This document shows positions 39,289 to 54,626 of a DNA stretch of 64,000 nucleotides, piece after piece. The DNA comes from Megachile rotundata (taxonomy: Eukaryota > Arthropoda > Insecta > Hymenoptera > Megachilidae). The number at the start of each line of letters is the position of its first letter. Position 1 is the stretch's first letter. The notes under the pieces were generated by a model, which saw only the letters and a program-made list of their open reading frames with translations, was not told the origin of the DNA and made no database searches. The position numbers and the translations under genes were made by a program. The DNA is taken from NCBI RefSeq assembly GCF_050947335.1, contig NW_027473318.1:2790001-2854000 (forward strand), given 5' to 3'.

Positions 39289-42200
39289 TGTATGATTGTG
39301 ATTGTATGTTTGCGATTGTATGATTGTGATGTTATGATTGTGATGTTATGATTGTGATTGTATGATTGTGATTGTATGAGTGTGATTGTCTGATTGTGGT
39401 TGTGCGTTTGTGATTGTACGATTGTGAATGTACGATTGTGATTGTATGATTGTGGTTGTATGAATATGATTGTATGATTGTGATTGCATGATTGTGATTG
39501 TATGATTGTGATTGTATGATTGTGATTGTATGATTGTGATTGTACGATTGTGATTGTCTGATTGTGTTTGTGCGATTGTGATTGTATGATTGTGATTCTG
39601 TGATTGTGATTGTATGATTGTGATTGTATGATTGTGACTGTATGTTTGTGATCGTATGATTGTGATTGTACGATTGTGATTGTATGATTGTGATTGTATG
39701 ATTGTGATAGTATGATTGTGATTGTATGACTGTGATTGTATGACTGTGATTGTATGATTGTGATTGTATGATTGTGATTGTATGATTGTGAAAGTATGAT
39801 TGTGATTCTATGATTGTTATTGTATGATTGTGATTGTATGATTGTGATTGTCTGATTGTGGTTGTGCGATTGTGATTGTACGATTGTGATTGTACGATTG
39901 TGATTGTATGATTGTGATTGTATGATTATGATTGTATGATTGTGATTGCATGATTGTGACTGTATGATTGTATTTGGGAGATTGTATTTGGGAGATTGTA
40001 TTTGAGAGATTGTAATTGTATGATTGCTATTGTATGATTATGATTGTATGATTGTGATTGCATGATTGTGACTGTATGATTGTGATTGTATGATTGTGAT
40101 TGTATGATTGAGATTGTATGATTGTGATTGTATGATTGCGATTGTATGATTGTGATTGTATGATTGCGATTGTATGATTGTGATTGTATGATTGTGATGT
40201 ATGTTTGCAATTGTATGATTATGATTGTATGATTGTGATTGTATGATTGAGATTGTATGATTGTGATTGTATGATTGTGATTGCATGATTGTGACTGTAT
40301 GATTGTGATTGTATGATTGTGATTGTATGATTGAGATTGTATGATTGTGATTGTATGATTGCGATTGTATGATTGTGATTGTATGATTGCGATTGTATGA
40401 TTGTGATTGTATGATTGTGATTGTATGATTGTGATTGTATGATTGTGATTGTATGATTGTGATTGTATGATTGTGATTGTATGATTGTGATTGTATGATT
40501 GTGATTGTATGATTGTGATTGTATGATTGTGACTGTATGATTGTGATTGTATGATTGTGATTGTATGATTGTGATTGTATGATTGTGATTGCATGATTGC
40601 GATTGTATGATTGTGATTGCATGATTGCGATCGTATGATTGTGATTTTATGATTATGATTGTATGATTGTGATTGTATGATTGCGATTGTATGATTGTGA
40701 TTGTATGTTTATGATTGTATTTTTGTGATTTTATGATTGTGATTGTATGATTGTGATTGTATGATTGTGATTGTATGATTGCGATTGTATGAATGCGATT
40801 GTATGATTGTGATTGCATAATTGTGATTGTATGATTGTGATTGTATGATTGTGATTGTATGATTGTGATTGTATGATTGTGATTGTATGATTGTGATTGT
40901 ATGATTGCGATTGTATGATTGTGATTGTATGAATGCGATTGTATGATTGTGATTGCATAATTGTGATTGTATGATTGTGATTGTATGATTGCGATTGTAT
41001 GATTGTGATTGTATGATTGTGATGTATGATTGTAATTGTATGATTATGATTGTATGATTGTGATTGTATGATTGTCATGGTATGATTGTGATGGTATGAT
41101 TGTGATTGTATGTTTGCGATTGTATGATTGTGATGTTATGATTGTGATGTTATGATTGTGATTGTATGATTGTGATTGTATGAGTGTGATTGTCTGATTG
41201 TGGTTGTGCGTTTGTGATTGTACGATTGTGAATGTACGATTGTGATTGTATGGTTGTGACTGTATGTTTGTGATTGTATGATTGTGATTGCATGATTGTG
41301 ATTGTATGATTGTGATTGTATGATTGTGATAGTATGATTGTGATTGTATGACTGTGATTGTATGACTGTGATTGTATGATTGTGATTGTATGATTGTGAT
41401 TGTATGATTGTGAAAGTATGATTGTGATTCTATGATTGTGATTGTATGATTGTGATTGTATGATTGTGATTGTCTGATTGTGGTTGTGCGATTGTGATTG
41501 TACGATTGTGATTGTACGATTGTGATTGTATGATTGTGATTGTATGATTATGATTGTATGATTGTGATTGCATGATTGTGACTGTATGATTGTATTTGGG
41601 AGATTGTATTTGGGAGATTGTATTTGAGAGATTGTAATTGTATGATTGCTATTGTATGATTGTGATTGTACGATTGTGATTGCATGATTGTGACTGTATG
41701 ATTGTGATTATATGATTGTGATTGTATGATTGAGATTGTATGATTGTGATTGTATGATTGCGATTGTATGATTGTGATTGTATGATTGTGATTGTATGAT
41801 TGTGATTGTATGATTGTGATTGTATGATTGTGACTTTATGATTGTGATTGTATGATTGTGATTGTATGATTGTGATTGTATGATTGTATTTGGGAGATTG
41901 TATTTGGGAGATTGTAATTGTATGATTGCGATTGTATGATTGTGATTGTATGATTGCGATTGTATGATTGTGATTGTATGATTGTGATGTATGATTGTAA
42001 TTGTATGATTATGATAGTATGATTGTGATTGTATGATTGTTATTGTATGATTGCGATTGTATGAATGCGATTGTATGATTGTGATTGCATAATTGTGATT
42101 GTATGATTGTGATTGTATGATTGTGATTGTATGATTGTGATTGTATGATTGTGGTTGTATGATTGTGATTGTATGAATGCGATTGTATGATTGTGATTGC

Positions 42201-42622
42201 ATAATTGTGATTGTATGATTGTGATTGTATGATTGTGATTGTATGTTTGCGATTGTATGATTGTGATGTTATGATTGTGATTGTATGATTGTGATTGTAT
42301 GATTGTGATTGTATGAGTGTGATTGTCTGATTGTGGTTGTGCGTTTGTGATTGTACGATTGTGAATGTACGATTGTGATTGTATGATTGTGGTTGTATGA
42401 ATGTGATTGTATGATTGTCATTGCATGATTGCGATTGTATGATTGTGATTGTATGTTTATGATTGTATTTTTGTGATTTTATGATTGTGATTGTATGATT
42501 GTGATTGTATGATTGTGATTGTATGATTGCGATTGTATGAATGCGATTGTATGATTGTGATTGCATAATTGTGATTGTATGATTGTGATTGTATGATTGT
42601 GATTGTATGATTGTGGTTGTAT
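38133..42622. repeat. Tandem duplication G, copy 1 (4,490 bp)
   Basis: Matches 42,623 onwards at an offset of 4,490 bp. 4,490 equals 321 x 14 - 4, with four 13-bp units inside (near 38,586, 40,196, 41,022 and 41,984). Near 41,790, relative to 37,974-38,440, about 335 bp are missing. That equals 24 units of which one was a 13-mer. Confidence 0.87.
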
Positions 42623-43713
42623 GATTGAGATTGTATGATTGTGATTGTATGATTGTGATTGCATGATTGTGACTGTATGATTGTGATTGTATGATTGTGA
42701 TTGTGTGATTGAGATTGTATGATTGTGATTGTATGATTGCGATTGTATGATTGTGATTGTATGATTGCGATTGTATGATTGCGATTGTATGATTGCGATT
42801 GTATGATTGTGATTGTATGATTGTGATTGTATGATTGTGATTGTATGATTGTGATTGTATGATTGTGATTGTATGATTGTGATTGTATGATTGTGATTGT
42901 ATGATTGTGATTGTATGATTGTGACTTTATGATTGTGATTGTATGATTGTGATTGTATGATTGTGATTGTATGATTGTATTTGGGAGATTGTATTTGGGA
43001 GATTGTAATTGTATGATTGCGATTGTATGATTGTGATTGTATGATTGCGATTGTATGATTGTGATTGTATGATTGTGATGTATGATTGTAATTGTATGAT
43101 TATGATAGTATGATTGTGATTGTATGATTGTTATTGTATGATTGCGATTGTATGAATGCGATTGTATGATTGTGATTGCATAATTGTGATTGTATGATTG
43201 TGATTGTATGATTGTGATTGTATGATTGTGATTGTATGATTGTGGTTGTATGATTGTGATTGTATGAATGCGATTGTATGATTGTGATTGCATAATTGTG
43301 ATTGTATGATTGTGATTGTATGATTGTGATTGTATGTTTGCGATTGTATGATTGTGATGTTATGATTGTGATTGTATGATTGTGATTGTATGATTGTGAT
43401 TGTATGAGTGTGATTGTCTGATTGTGGTTGTGCGTTTGTGATTGTACGATTGTGAATGTACGATTGTGATTGTATGATTGTGGTTGTATGAATGTGATTG
43501 TATGATTGTCATTGCATGATTGCGATTGTATGATTGTGATTGTATGTTTATGATTGTATTTTTGTGATTTTATGATTGTGATTGTATGATTGTGATTGTA
43601 TGATTGTGATTGTATGATTGCGATTGTATGAATGCGATTGTATGATTGTGATTGCATAATTGTGATTGTATGATTGTGATTGTATGATTGTGATTGTATG
43701 ATTGTGGTTGTAT
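41790..43713. repeat. 1,091-bp offset repeat across the 4,490-bp junction
   Basis: The stretch 41,790-42,622 is repeated at 42,881-43,713, an offset of 1,091 bp (78 x 14 - 1). It contains the two-copy cluster, the GTTATTG unit, the cytosine block and the T-rich landmark. The near repeat arises because the 4,490-bp duplicate begins with the same block that ends copy 1. Confidence 0.8.
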
Positions 43714-46275
43714 GATTGTGATTGTATGAATGCGATTGTATGATTGTGATTGCATAATTGTGATTGTATGATTGTGATTGTATGATTGTGATTGTATGTT
43801 TGCGATTGTATGATTGTGATGTTATGATTGTGATGTTATGATTGTGATTGTATGATTGTGATTGTATGAGTGTGATTGTCTGATTGTGGTTGTGCGTTTG
43901 TGATTGTACGATTGTGAATGTACGATTGTGATTGTATGATTGTGGTTGTATGAATATGATTGTATGATTGTGATTGCATGATTGTGATTGTATGATTGTG
44001 ATTGTATGATTGTGATTGTATGATTGTGATTGTACGATTGTGATTGTCTGATTGTGTTTGTGCGATTGTGATTGTATGATTGTGATTCTGTGATTGTGAT
44101 TGTATGATTGTGATTGTATGATTGTGACTGTATGTTTGTGATCGTATGATTGTGATTGTACGATTGTGATTGTATGATTGTGATTGTATGATTGTGATAG
44201 TATGATTGTGATTGTATGACTGTGATTGTATGACTGTGATTGTATGATTGTGATTGTATGATTGTGATTGTATGATTGTGAAAGTATGATTGTGATTCTA
44301 TGATTGTTATTGTATGATTGTGATTGTATGATTGTGATTGTCTGATTGTGGTTGTGCGATTGTGATTGTACGATTGTGATTGTACGATTGTGATTGTATG
44401 ATTGTGATTGTATGATTATGATTGTATGATTGTGATTGCATGATTGTGACTGTATGATTGTATTTGGGAGATTGTATTTGGGAGATTGTATTTGAGAGAT
44501 TGTAATTGTATGATTGCTATTGTATGATTATGATTGTATGATTGTGATTGCATGATTGTGACTGTATGATTGTGATTGTATGATTGTGATTGTATGATTG
44601 AGATTGTATGATTGTGATTGTATGATTGCGATTGTATGATTGTGATTGTATGATTGCGATTGTATGATTGTGATTGTATGATTGTGATGTATGTTTGCAA
44701 TTGTATGATTATGATTGTATGATTGTGATTGTATGATTGAGATTGTATGATTGTGATTGTATGATTGTGATTGCATGATTGTGACTGTATGATTGTGATT
44801 GTATGATTGTGATTGTATGATTGAGATTGTATGATTGTGATTGTATGATTGCGATTGTATGATTGTGATTGTATGATTGCGATTGTATGATTGTGATTGT
44901 ATGATTGTGATTGTATGATTGTGATTGTATGATTGTGATTGTATGATTGTGATTGTATGATTGTGATTGTATGATTGTGATTGTATGATTGTGATTGTAT
45001 GATTGTGATTGTATGATTGTGACTGTATGATTGTGATTGTATGATTGTGATTGTATGATTGTGATTGTATGATTGTGATTGCATGATTGCGATTGTATGA
45101 TTGTGATTGCATGATTGCGATCGTATGATTGTGATTTTATGATTATGATTGTATGATTGTGATTGTATGATTGCGATTGTATGATTGTGATTGTATGTTT
45201 ATGATTGTATTTTTGTGATTTTATGATTGTGATTGTATGATTGTGATTGTATGATTGTGATTGTATGATTGCGATTGTATGAATGCGATTGTATGATTGT
45301 GATTGCATAATTGTGATTGTATGATTGTGATTGTATGATTGTGATTGTATGATTGTGATTGTATGATTGTGATTGTATGATTGTGATTGTATGATTGCGA
45401 TTGTATGATTGTGATTGTATGAATGCGATTGTATGATTGTGATTGCATAATTGTGATTGTATGATTGTGATTGTATGATTGCGATTGTATGATTGTGATT
45501 GTATGATTGTGATGTATGATTGTAATTGTATGATTATGATTGTATGATTGTGATTGTATGATTGTCATGGTATGATTGTGATGGTATGATTGTGATTGTA
45601 TGTTTGCGATTGTATGATTGTGATGTTATGATTGTGATGTTATGATTGTGATTGTATGATTGTGATTGTATGAGTGTGATTGTCTGATTGTGGTTGTGCG
45701 TTTGTGATTGTACGATTGTGAATGTACGATTGTGATTGTATGGTTGTGACTGTATGTTTGTGATTGTATGATTGTGATTGCATGATTGTGATTGTATGAT
45801 TGTGATTGTATGATTGTGATAGTATGATTGTGATTGTATGACTGTGATTGTATGACTGTGATTGTATGATTGTGATTGTATGATTGTGATTGTATGATTG
45901 TGAAAGTATGATTGTGATTCTATGATTGTGATTGTATGATTGTGATTGTATGATTGTGATTGTCTGATTGTGGTTGTGCGATTGTGATTGTACGATTGTG
46001 ATTGTACGATTGTGATTGTATGATTGTGATTGTATGATTATGATTGTATGATTGTGATTGCATGATTGTGACTGTATGATTGTATTTGGGAGATTGTATT
46101 TGGGAGATTGTATTTGAGAGATTGTAATTGTATGATTGCTATTGTATGATTGTGATTGTACGATTGTGATTGCATGATTGTGACTGTATGATTGTGATTA
46201 TATGATTGTGATTGTATGATTGAGATTGTATGATTGTGATTGTATGATTGCGATTGTATGATTGTGATTGTATGA
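42623..46275. repeat. Tandem duplication G, copy 2 (partial)
   Basis: Second copy of the 4,490-bp unit, parallel to about 46,275, after which copy 1 has the 335-bp deletion and this copy does not. The left junction at 42,613-42,630 joins a GTGGTTG unit to the GATTGAG unit, a new combination. Clusters at 42,973 (2) and 44,456 (3, last TTGAGA). Confidence 0.86.
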
Positions 46276-47076
46276 TTGCGATTGTATGATTGTGATTGTA
46301 TGATTGTGATGTATGTTTGTAATTGTATGATTATGATTGTATGATTGTGATTGTATGATTGAGATTGTATGATTGTGATTGTATGATTGTGATTGCATGA
46401 TTGTGACTGTATGATTGTGATTGTATGATTGTGATTGTGTGATTGAGATTGTATGATTGTGATTGTATGATTGCGATTGTATGATTGTGATTGTATGATT
46501 GCGATTGTATGATTGCGATTGTATGATTGCGATTGTATGATTGTGATTGTATGATTGTGATTGTATGATTGTGATTGTATGATTGTGATTGTATGATTGT
46601 GATTGTATGATTGTGATTGTATGATTGTGATTGTATGATTGTGATTGCATGATTGTGACTGTATGATTGTGATTGTATGATTGTGATTGTATGATTGTGA
46701 TTGTATGATTGTATTTGGGAGATTGTATTTGGGAGATTGTATTTGGGAGATTGTAATTGTATGATTGTGATTGTATGATTGCGATTGTATGATTGTGATT
46801 GTATGATTGTGATGTATGATTGTAATTGTATGATTATGATTGTATGATTGTGATTGTATGATTGAGATTGTATGATTGTGATTGTATGATTGCGATTGTA
46901 TGATTGTGATTGTATGATTGTGATTGTATGATTGTGATTGTATGATTGTGATGGTATGATTTCGATTGTATGATTGTGATTGTCTGATTGTGATTGTATG
47001 ATTGTGATTGTATGATTGTGATTGTATGATTGTGACTGTATGATTGTGATTGTATGATTGTGATTGTATGATTGTG
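44770..47076. repeat. Tandem duplication H, copy 1 (2,307 bp)
   Basis: Matches 47,077-49,300. 2,307 equals 165 x 14 - 3, with three 13-bp units inside (near 45,505, 46,305 and 46,809). The offset falls to 2,293 after one unit is lost in copy 2 near 48,190. Confidence 0.86.
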
Positions 47077-49300
47077 ATTGCATGATTGTGACTGTATGAT
47101 TGTGATTGTATGATTGTGATTGTATGATTGAGATTGTATGATTGTGATTGTATGATTGCGATTGTATGATTGTGATTGTATGATTGCGATTGTATGATTG
47201 TGATTGTATGATTGTGATTGTATGATTGTGATTGTATGATTGTGATTGTATGATTGTGATTGTATGATTGTGATTGTATGATTGTGATTGTATGATTGTG
47301 ATTGTATGATTGTGATTGTATGATTGTGACTGTATGATTGTGATTGTATGATTGTGATTGTATGATTGTGATTGTATGATTGTGATTGCATGATTGCGAT
47401 TGTATGATTGTGATTGCATGATTGCGATCGTATGATTGTGATTTTATGATTATGATTGTATGATTGTGATTGTATGATTGCGATTGTATGATTGTGATTG
47501 TATGTTTATGATTGTATTTTTGTGATTTTATGATTGTGATTGTATGATTGTGATTGTATGATTGTGATTGTATGATTGCGATTGTATGAATGCGATTGTA
47601 TGATTGTGATTGCATAATTGTGATTGTATGATTGTGATTGTATGATTGTGATTGTATGATTGTGATTGTATGATTGTGATTGTATGATTGTGATTGTATG
47701 ATTGTGATTGTATGATTGTGATTGTATGAATGCGATTGTATGATTGTGATTGCATAATTGTGATTGTATGATTGTGATTGTATGATTGCGATTGTATGAT
47801 TGTGATTGTATGATTGTGATGTATGATTGTAATTGTATGATTATGATTGTATGATTGTGATTGTATGATTGTCATGGTATGATTGTGATGGTATGATTGT
47901 GATTGTATGTTTGCGATTGTATGATTGTGATGTTATGATTGTGATGTTATGATTGTGATTGTATGATTGTGATTGTATGAGTGTGATTGTCTGATTGTGG
48001 TTGTGCGTTTGTGATTGTACGATTGTGAATGTACGATTGTGATTGTATGGTTGTGACTGTATGTTTGTGATTGTATGATTGTGATTGCATGATTGTGATT
48101 GTATGATTGTGATTGTATGATTGTGATAGTATGATTGTGATTGTATGACTGTGATTGTATGACTGTGATTGTATGATTGTGATTGTATGATTGTGAAAGT
48201 ATGATTGTGATTCTATGATTGTGATTGTATGATTGTGATTGTATGATTGTGATTGTCTGATTGTGGTTGTGCGATTGTGATTGTACGATTGTGATTGTAC
48301 GATTGTGATTGTATGATTGTGATTGTATGATTATGATTGTATGATTGTGATTGCATGATTGTGACTGTATGATTGTATTTGGGAGATTGTATTTGGGAGA
48401 TTGTATTTGAGAGATTGTAATTGTATGATTGCTATTGTATGATTGTGATTGTACGATTGTGATTGCATGATTGTGACTGTATGATTGTGATTATATGATT
48501 GTGATTGTATGATTGAGATTGTATGATTGTGATTGTATGATTGCGATTGTATGATTGTGATTGTATGATTGCGATTGTATGATTGTGATTGTATGATTGT
48601 GATGTAGGTTTGTAATTGTATGATTATGATTGTATGATTGTGATTGTATGATTGAGATTGTATGATTGTGATTGTATGATTGTGATTGCATGATTGTGAC
48701 TGTATGATTGTGATTGTATGATTGTGATTGTGTGATTGAGATTGTATGATTGTGATTGTATGATTGCGATTGTATGATTGTGATTGTATGATTGCGATTG
48801 TATGATTGCGATTGTATGATTGCGATTGTATGATTGTGATTGTATGATTGTGATTGTATGATTGTGATTGTATGATTGTGATTGTATGATTGTGATTGTA
48901 TGATTGTGATTGTATGATTGTGATTGTATGATTGTGATTGTATGATTGTGACTGTATGATTGTGATTGTATAATTGTGATTGTATGATTGTGATTGTATG
49001 ATTGTATTTGGGAGATTGTATTTGGGAGATTGTATTTGGGAGATTGTAATTGTATGATTGTGATTGTATGATTGCGATTGTATGATTGTGATTGTATGAT
49101 TGTGATGTATGATTGTAATTGTATGATTATGATTGTATGATTGTGATTGTATGATTGAGATTGTATGATTGTGATTGTATGATTGCGATTGTATGATTGT
49201 GATTGTATGATTGTGATTGTATGATTGTGATTGTATGATTGTGATGGTATGATTTCGATTGTATGATTGTGATTGTCTGATTGTGATTGTATGATTGTGA
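47077..49300. repeat. Tandem duplication H, copy 2
   Basis: Second copy of 44,770-47,076, followed to about 49,300, where a GTGAATG unit appears here and a plain unit in copy 1. Clusters at 48,371-48,412 (3, last TTGAGA) and 49,000-49,041 (3). Confidence 0.85.
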
Positions 49301-51015
49301 ATGTATGATTGTGATTGAATGATTGTGATTGTATGATTGTGATAGTATGATTGTGATTGTATGATTGTTATTGTATGATTGCGATTGTATGAATGCGATT
49401 GTATGATTGTGATTGCATAATTGTGATTGTATGATTGTGATTGTATGATTGTGATTGTATGATTGTGATTGTATGATTGTGGTTGTATGATTGTGATTGT
49501 ATGAATGCGATTGTATGATTGTGATTGCATAATTGTGATTGTATGATTGTGATTGTATGATTGTGATTGTATGTTTGCGATTGTATGATTGTGATGTTAT
49601 GATTGTGATTGTATGATTGTGATTGTATGATTGTGATTGTATGAGTGTGATTGTCTGATTGTGGTTGTGCGTTTGTGATTGTACGATTGTGAATGTACGA
49701 TTGTGATTGTATGATTGTGGTTGTATGAATGTGATTGTATGATTGTCATTGCATGATTGCGATTGTATGATTGTGATTGTATGTTTATGATTGTATTTTT
49801 GTGATTTTATGATTGTGATTGTATGATTGTGATTGTATGATTGTGATTGTATGATTGCGATTGTATGAATGCGATTGTATGATTGTGATTGCATAATTGT
49901 GATTGTATGATTGTGATTGTATGATTGTGATTGTATGATTGTGATTGTATGATTGTGGTTGTATGATTGTGATTGTATGAATGCGATTGTATGATTGTGA
50001 TTGCATAATTGTGATTGTATGATTGTGATTGTATGATTGTGATTGTATGTTTGCGATTGTATGATTGTGATGTTATGATTGTGATGTTATGATTGTGATT
50101 GTATGATTGTGATTGTATGAGTGTGATTGTCTGATTGTGGTTGTGCGTTTGTGATTGTACGATTGTGAATGTACGATTGTGATTGTATGATTGTGGTTGT
50201 ATGAATATGATTGTATGATTGTGATTGCATGATTGTGATTGTATGATTGTGATTGTATGATTGTGATTGTATGATTGTGATTGTACGATTGTGATTGTCT
50301 GATTGTGTTTGTGCGATTGTGATTGTATGATTGTGATTCTGTGATTGTGATTGTATGATTGTGATTGTATGATTGTGACTGTATGTTTGTGATCGTATGA
50401 TTGTGATTGTACGATTGTGATTGTATGATTGTGATTGTATGATTGTGATAGTATGATTGTGATTGTATGACTGTGATTGTATGACTGTGATTGTATGATT
50501 GTGATTGTATGATTGTGATTGTATGATTGTGAAAGTATGATTGTGATTCTATGATTGTTATTGTATGATTGTGATTGTATGATTGTGATTGTCTGATTGT
50601 GGTTGTGCGATTTTGATTGTACGATTGTGATTGTACGATTGTGATTGTATGATTGTGATTGTATGATTATGATTGTATGATTGTGATTGCATGATTGTGA
50701 CTGTATGATTGTATTTGGGAGATTGTATTTGGGAGATTGTATTTGAGAGATTGTAATTGTATGATTGCTATTGTATGATTGTGATTGTATGATTGTGATT
50801 GCATGATTGTGACTGTATGATTGTGATTGTATGATTGTGATTGTATGATTGAGATTGTATGATTGTGATTGTATGATTGCGATTGTATGATTGTGATTGT
50901 ATGATTGCGATTGTATGATTGTGATTGTATGATTGTGATGTATGTTTGCAATTGTATGATTATGATTGTATGATTGTGATTGTATGATTGAGATTGTATG
51001 ATTGTGATTGTATGA
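47604..51015. repeat. Tandem duplication I, copy 1 (3,412 bp)
   Basis: Matches 51,016-54,231. 3,412 equals 244 x 14 - 4, with four 13-bp units inside (near 47,817, 48,600, 49,103 and 50,935). The unit following the second 13-mer carries GTAGG instead of GTATG (48,604). Confidence 0.87.
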
Positions 51016-54000
51016 TCGTGATTGCATAATTGTGATTGTATGATTGTGATTGTATGATTGTGATTGTATGATTGTGATTGTATGATTGTGATTGTATGAT
51101 TGTGATTGTATGATTGTGATTGTATGATTGTGATTGTATGAATGCGATTGTATGATTGTGATTGCATAATTGTGATTGTATGATTGTGATTGTATGATTG
51201 CGATTGTATGATTGTGATTGTATGATTGTGATGTATGATTGTAATTGTATGATTATGATTGTATGATTGTGATTGTATGATTGTCATGGTATGATTGTGA
51301 TGGTATGATTGTGATTGTATGTTTGCGATTGTATGATTGTGATGTTATGATTGTGATGTTATGATTGTGATTGTATGATTGTGATTGTATGAGTGTGATT
51401 GTCTGATTGTGGTTGTGCGTTTGTGATTGTACGATTGTGAATGTACGATTGTGATTGTATGGTTGTGACTGTATGTTTGTGATTGTATGATTGTGATTGC
51501 ATGATTGTGATTGTATGATTGTGATTGTATGATTGTGATAGTATGATTGTGATTGTATGACTGTGATTGTATGACTGTGATTGTATGATTGTGATTGTAT
51601 GATTGTGATTGTATGATTGTGAAAGTATGATTGTGATTCTATGATTGTGATTGTATGATTGTGATTGTATGATTGTGATTGTCTGATTGTGGTTGTGCGA
51701 TTGTGATTGTACGATTGTGATTGTACGATTGTGATTGTATGATTGTGATTGTATGATTATGATTGTATGATTGTGATTGCATGATTGTGACTGTATGATT
51801 GTATTTGGGAGATTGTATTTGGGAGATTGTATTTGAGAGATTGTAATTGTATGATTGCTATTGTATGATTGTGATTGTACGATTGTGATTGCATGATTGT
51901 GACTGTATGATTGTGATTATATGATTGTGATTGTATGATTGAGATTGTATGATTGTGATTGTATGATTGCGATTGTATGATTGTGATTGTATGATTGCGA
52001 TTGTATGATTGTGATTGTATGATTGTGATGTATGTTTGTAATTGTATGATTATGATTGTATGATTGTGATTGTATGATTGAGATTGTATGATTGTGATTG
52101 TATGATTGTGATTGCATGATTGTGACTGTATGATTGTGATTGTATGATTGTGATTGTGTGATTGAGATTGTATGATTGTGATTGTATGATTGCGATTGTA
52201 TGATTGTGATTGTATGATTGCGATTGTATGATTGCGATTGTATGATTGCGATTGTATAATTGCGATTGTATGATTGTGATTGTATGATTGTGATTGTATG
52301 ATTGTGATTGTATGATTGTGATTGTATGATTGTGATTGTATGATTGTGATTGTATGATTGTGATTGTATGATTGTGACTGTATGATTGTGATTGTATGAT
52401 TGTGATTGTATGATTGTGATTGTATGATTGTATTTGGGAGATTGTATTTGGGAGATTGTATTTGGGAGATTGTAATTGTATGATTGTGATTGTATGATTG
52501 CGATTGTATGATTGTGATTGTATGATTGTGATGTATGATTGTAATTGTATGATTATGATTGTATGATTGTGATTGTATGATTGAGATTGTATGATTGTGA
52601 TTGTATGATTGCGATTGTATGATTGTGATTGTATGATTGTGATTGTATGATTGTGATTGTATGATTGTGATGGTATGATTTCGATTGTATGATTGTGATT
52701 GTCTGATTGTGATTGTATGATTGTGAATGTATGATTGTGATTGTATGATTGTGATTGTATGATTGTGATAGTATGATTGTGATTGTATGATTGTTATTGT
52801 ATGATTGCGATTGTATGAATGCGATTGTATGATTGTGATTGCATAATTGTGATTGTATGATTGTGATTGTATGATTGTGACTGTATGATTGTGATTGTAT
52901 GATTGTGGTTGTATGATTGTGATTGTATGAATGCGATTGTATGATTGTGATTGCATAATTGTGATTGTATGATTGTGATTGTATGATTGTGATTGTATGT
53001 TTGCGATTGTATGATTGTGATGTTATGATTGTGATTGTATGATTGTGATTGTATGATTGTGATTGTATGATTGCGATTGTATGAATGCGATTGTATGATT
53101 GTGATTGCATAATTGTGATTGTATGATTGTGATTGTATGATTGTGATTGTATGATTGTGATTGTATGATTGTGGTTGTATGATTGTGATTGTATGAATGC
53201 GATTGTATGATTGTGATTGCATAATTGTGATTGTATGATTGTGATTGTATGATTGTGATTGTATGTTTGCGATTGTATGATTGTGATGTTATGATTGTGA
53301 TGTTATGATTGTGATTGTATGATTGTGATTGTATGAGTGTGATTGTCTGATTGTGGTTGTGCGTTTGTGATTGTACGATTGTGAATGTACGATTGTGATT
53401 GTATGATTGTGGTTGTATGAATATGATTGTATGATTGTGATTGCATGATTGTGATTGTATGATTGTGATTGTATGATTGTGATTGTATGATTGTGATTGT
53501 ACGATTGTGATTGTCTGATTGTGTTTGTGCGATTGTGATTGTATGATTGTGATTCTGTCATTGTGATTGTATGATTGTGATTGTATGATTGTGACTGTAT
53601 GTTTGTGATCGTATGATTGTGATTGTACGATTGTGATTGTATGATTGTGATTGTATGATTGTGATAGTATGATTGTGATTGTATGACTGTGATTGTATGA
53701 CTGTGATTGTATGATTGTGATTGTATGATTGTGATTGTATGATTGTGAAAGTATGATTGTGATTCTATGATTGTTATTGTATGATTGTGATTGTATGATT
53801 GTGATTGTCTGATTGTGGTTGTGCGATTGTGATTGTACGATTGTGATTGTACGATTGTGATTGTATGATTGTGATTGTATGATTATGATTGTATGTTTGT
53901 GATTGCATGATTGTGACTGTATGATTGTATTTGGGAGATTGTATTTGGGAGATTGTATTTGAGAGATTGTAATTGTATGATTGCTATTGTATGATTGTGA

Positions 54001-54231
54001 TTGTATGATTGTGATTGCATGATTGTGACTGTATGATTGTGATTGTATGATTGTGATTGTATGATTGAGATTGTATGATTGTGATTGTATGATTGCGATT
54101 GTATGATTGTGATTGTATGATTGCGATTGTATGATTGTGATTGTATGATTGTGATGTATGTTTGCAATTGTATGATTATGATTGTATGATTGTGATTGTA
54201 TGATTGAGATTGTATGATTGTGACTGTATGA
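51016..54231. repeat. Tandem duplication I, copy 2, with 210-bp deletion
   Basis: The offset is 3,412, then 3,426 (one unit gained), then 3,216 after a 210-bp loss near 53,030. The loss removes the cytosine block and T-rich landmark that stand at about 49,600-49,810 in copy 1. The left junction is marked by a unique GATCGTG at 51,013-51,020. Confidence 0.87.
52216..52271 (+). repeat. Run of four CpG units
   Basis: Four consecutive GATTGCG-type units; the last begins AATTGCG instead of GATTGCG. Confidence 0.92.
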
Positions 54232-54626
54232 TTGTGATTGCATGATTGTGACTGTATGATTGTGATTGTATGATTGTGATTGTATGATTGAGATTGTATG
54301 ATTGTGATTGTATGATTGCGATTGTATGATTGTGATTGTATGATTGCGATTGTATGATTGTGATTGTATGATTGTGATTGTATGATTGTGATTGTATGAT
54401 TGTGATTGTATGATTGTGATTGTATGATTGTGATTGTATGATTGTGATTGTATGATTGTGATTGTATGATTGTGATTGTATGATTGTGACTGTATGATTG
54501 TGATTGTATGATTGTGATTGTATGATTGTGATTGTATGATTGTATTTGGGAGATTGTATTTGGGAGATTGTAATTGTATGATTGCGATTGTATGATTGTG
54601 ATTGTATGATTGCGATTGTATGATTG

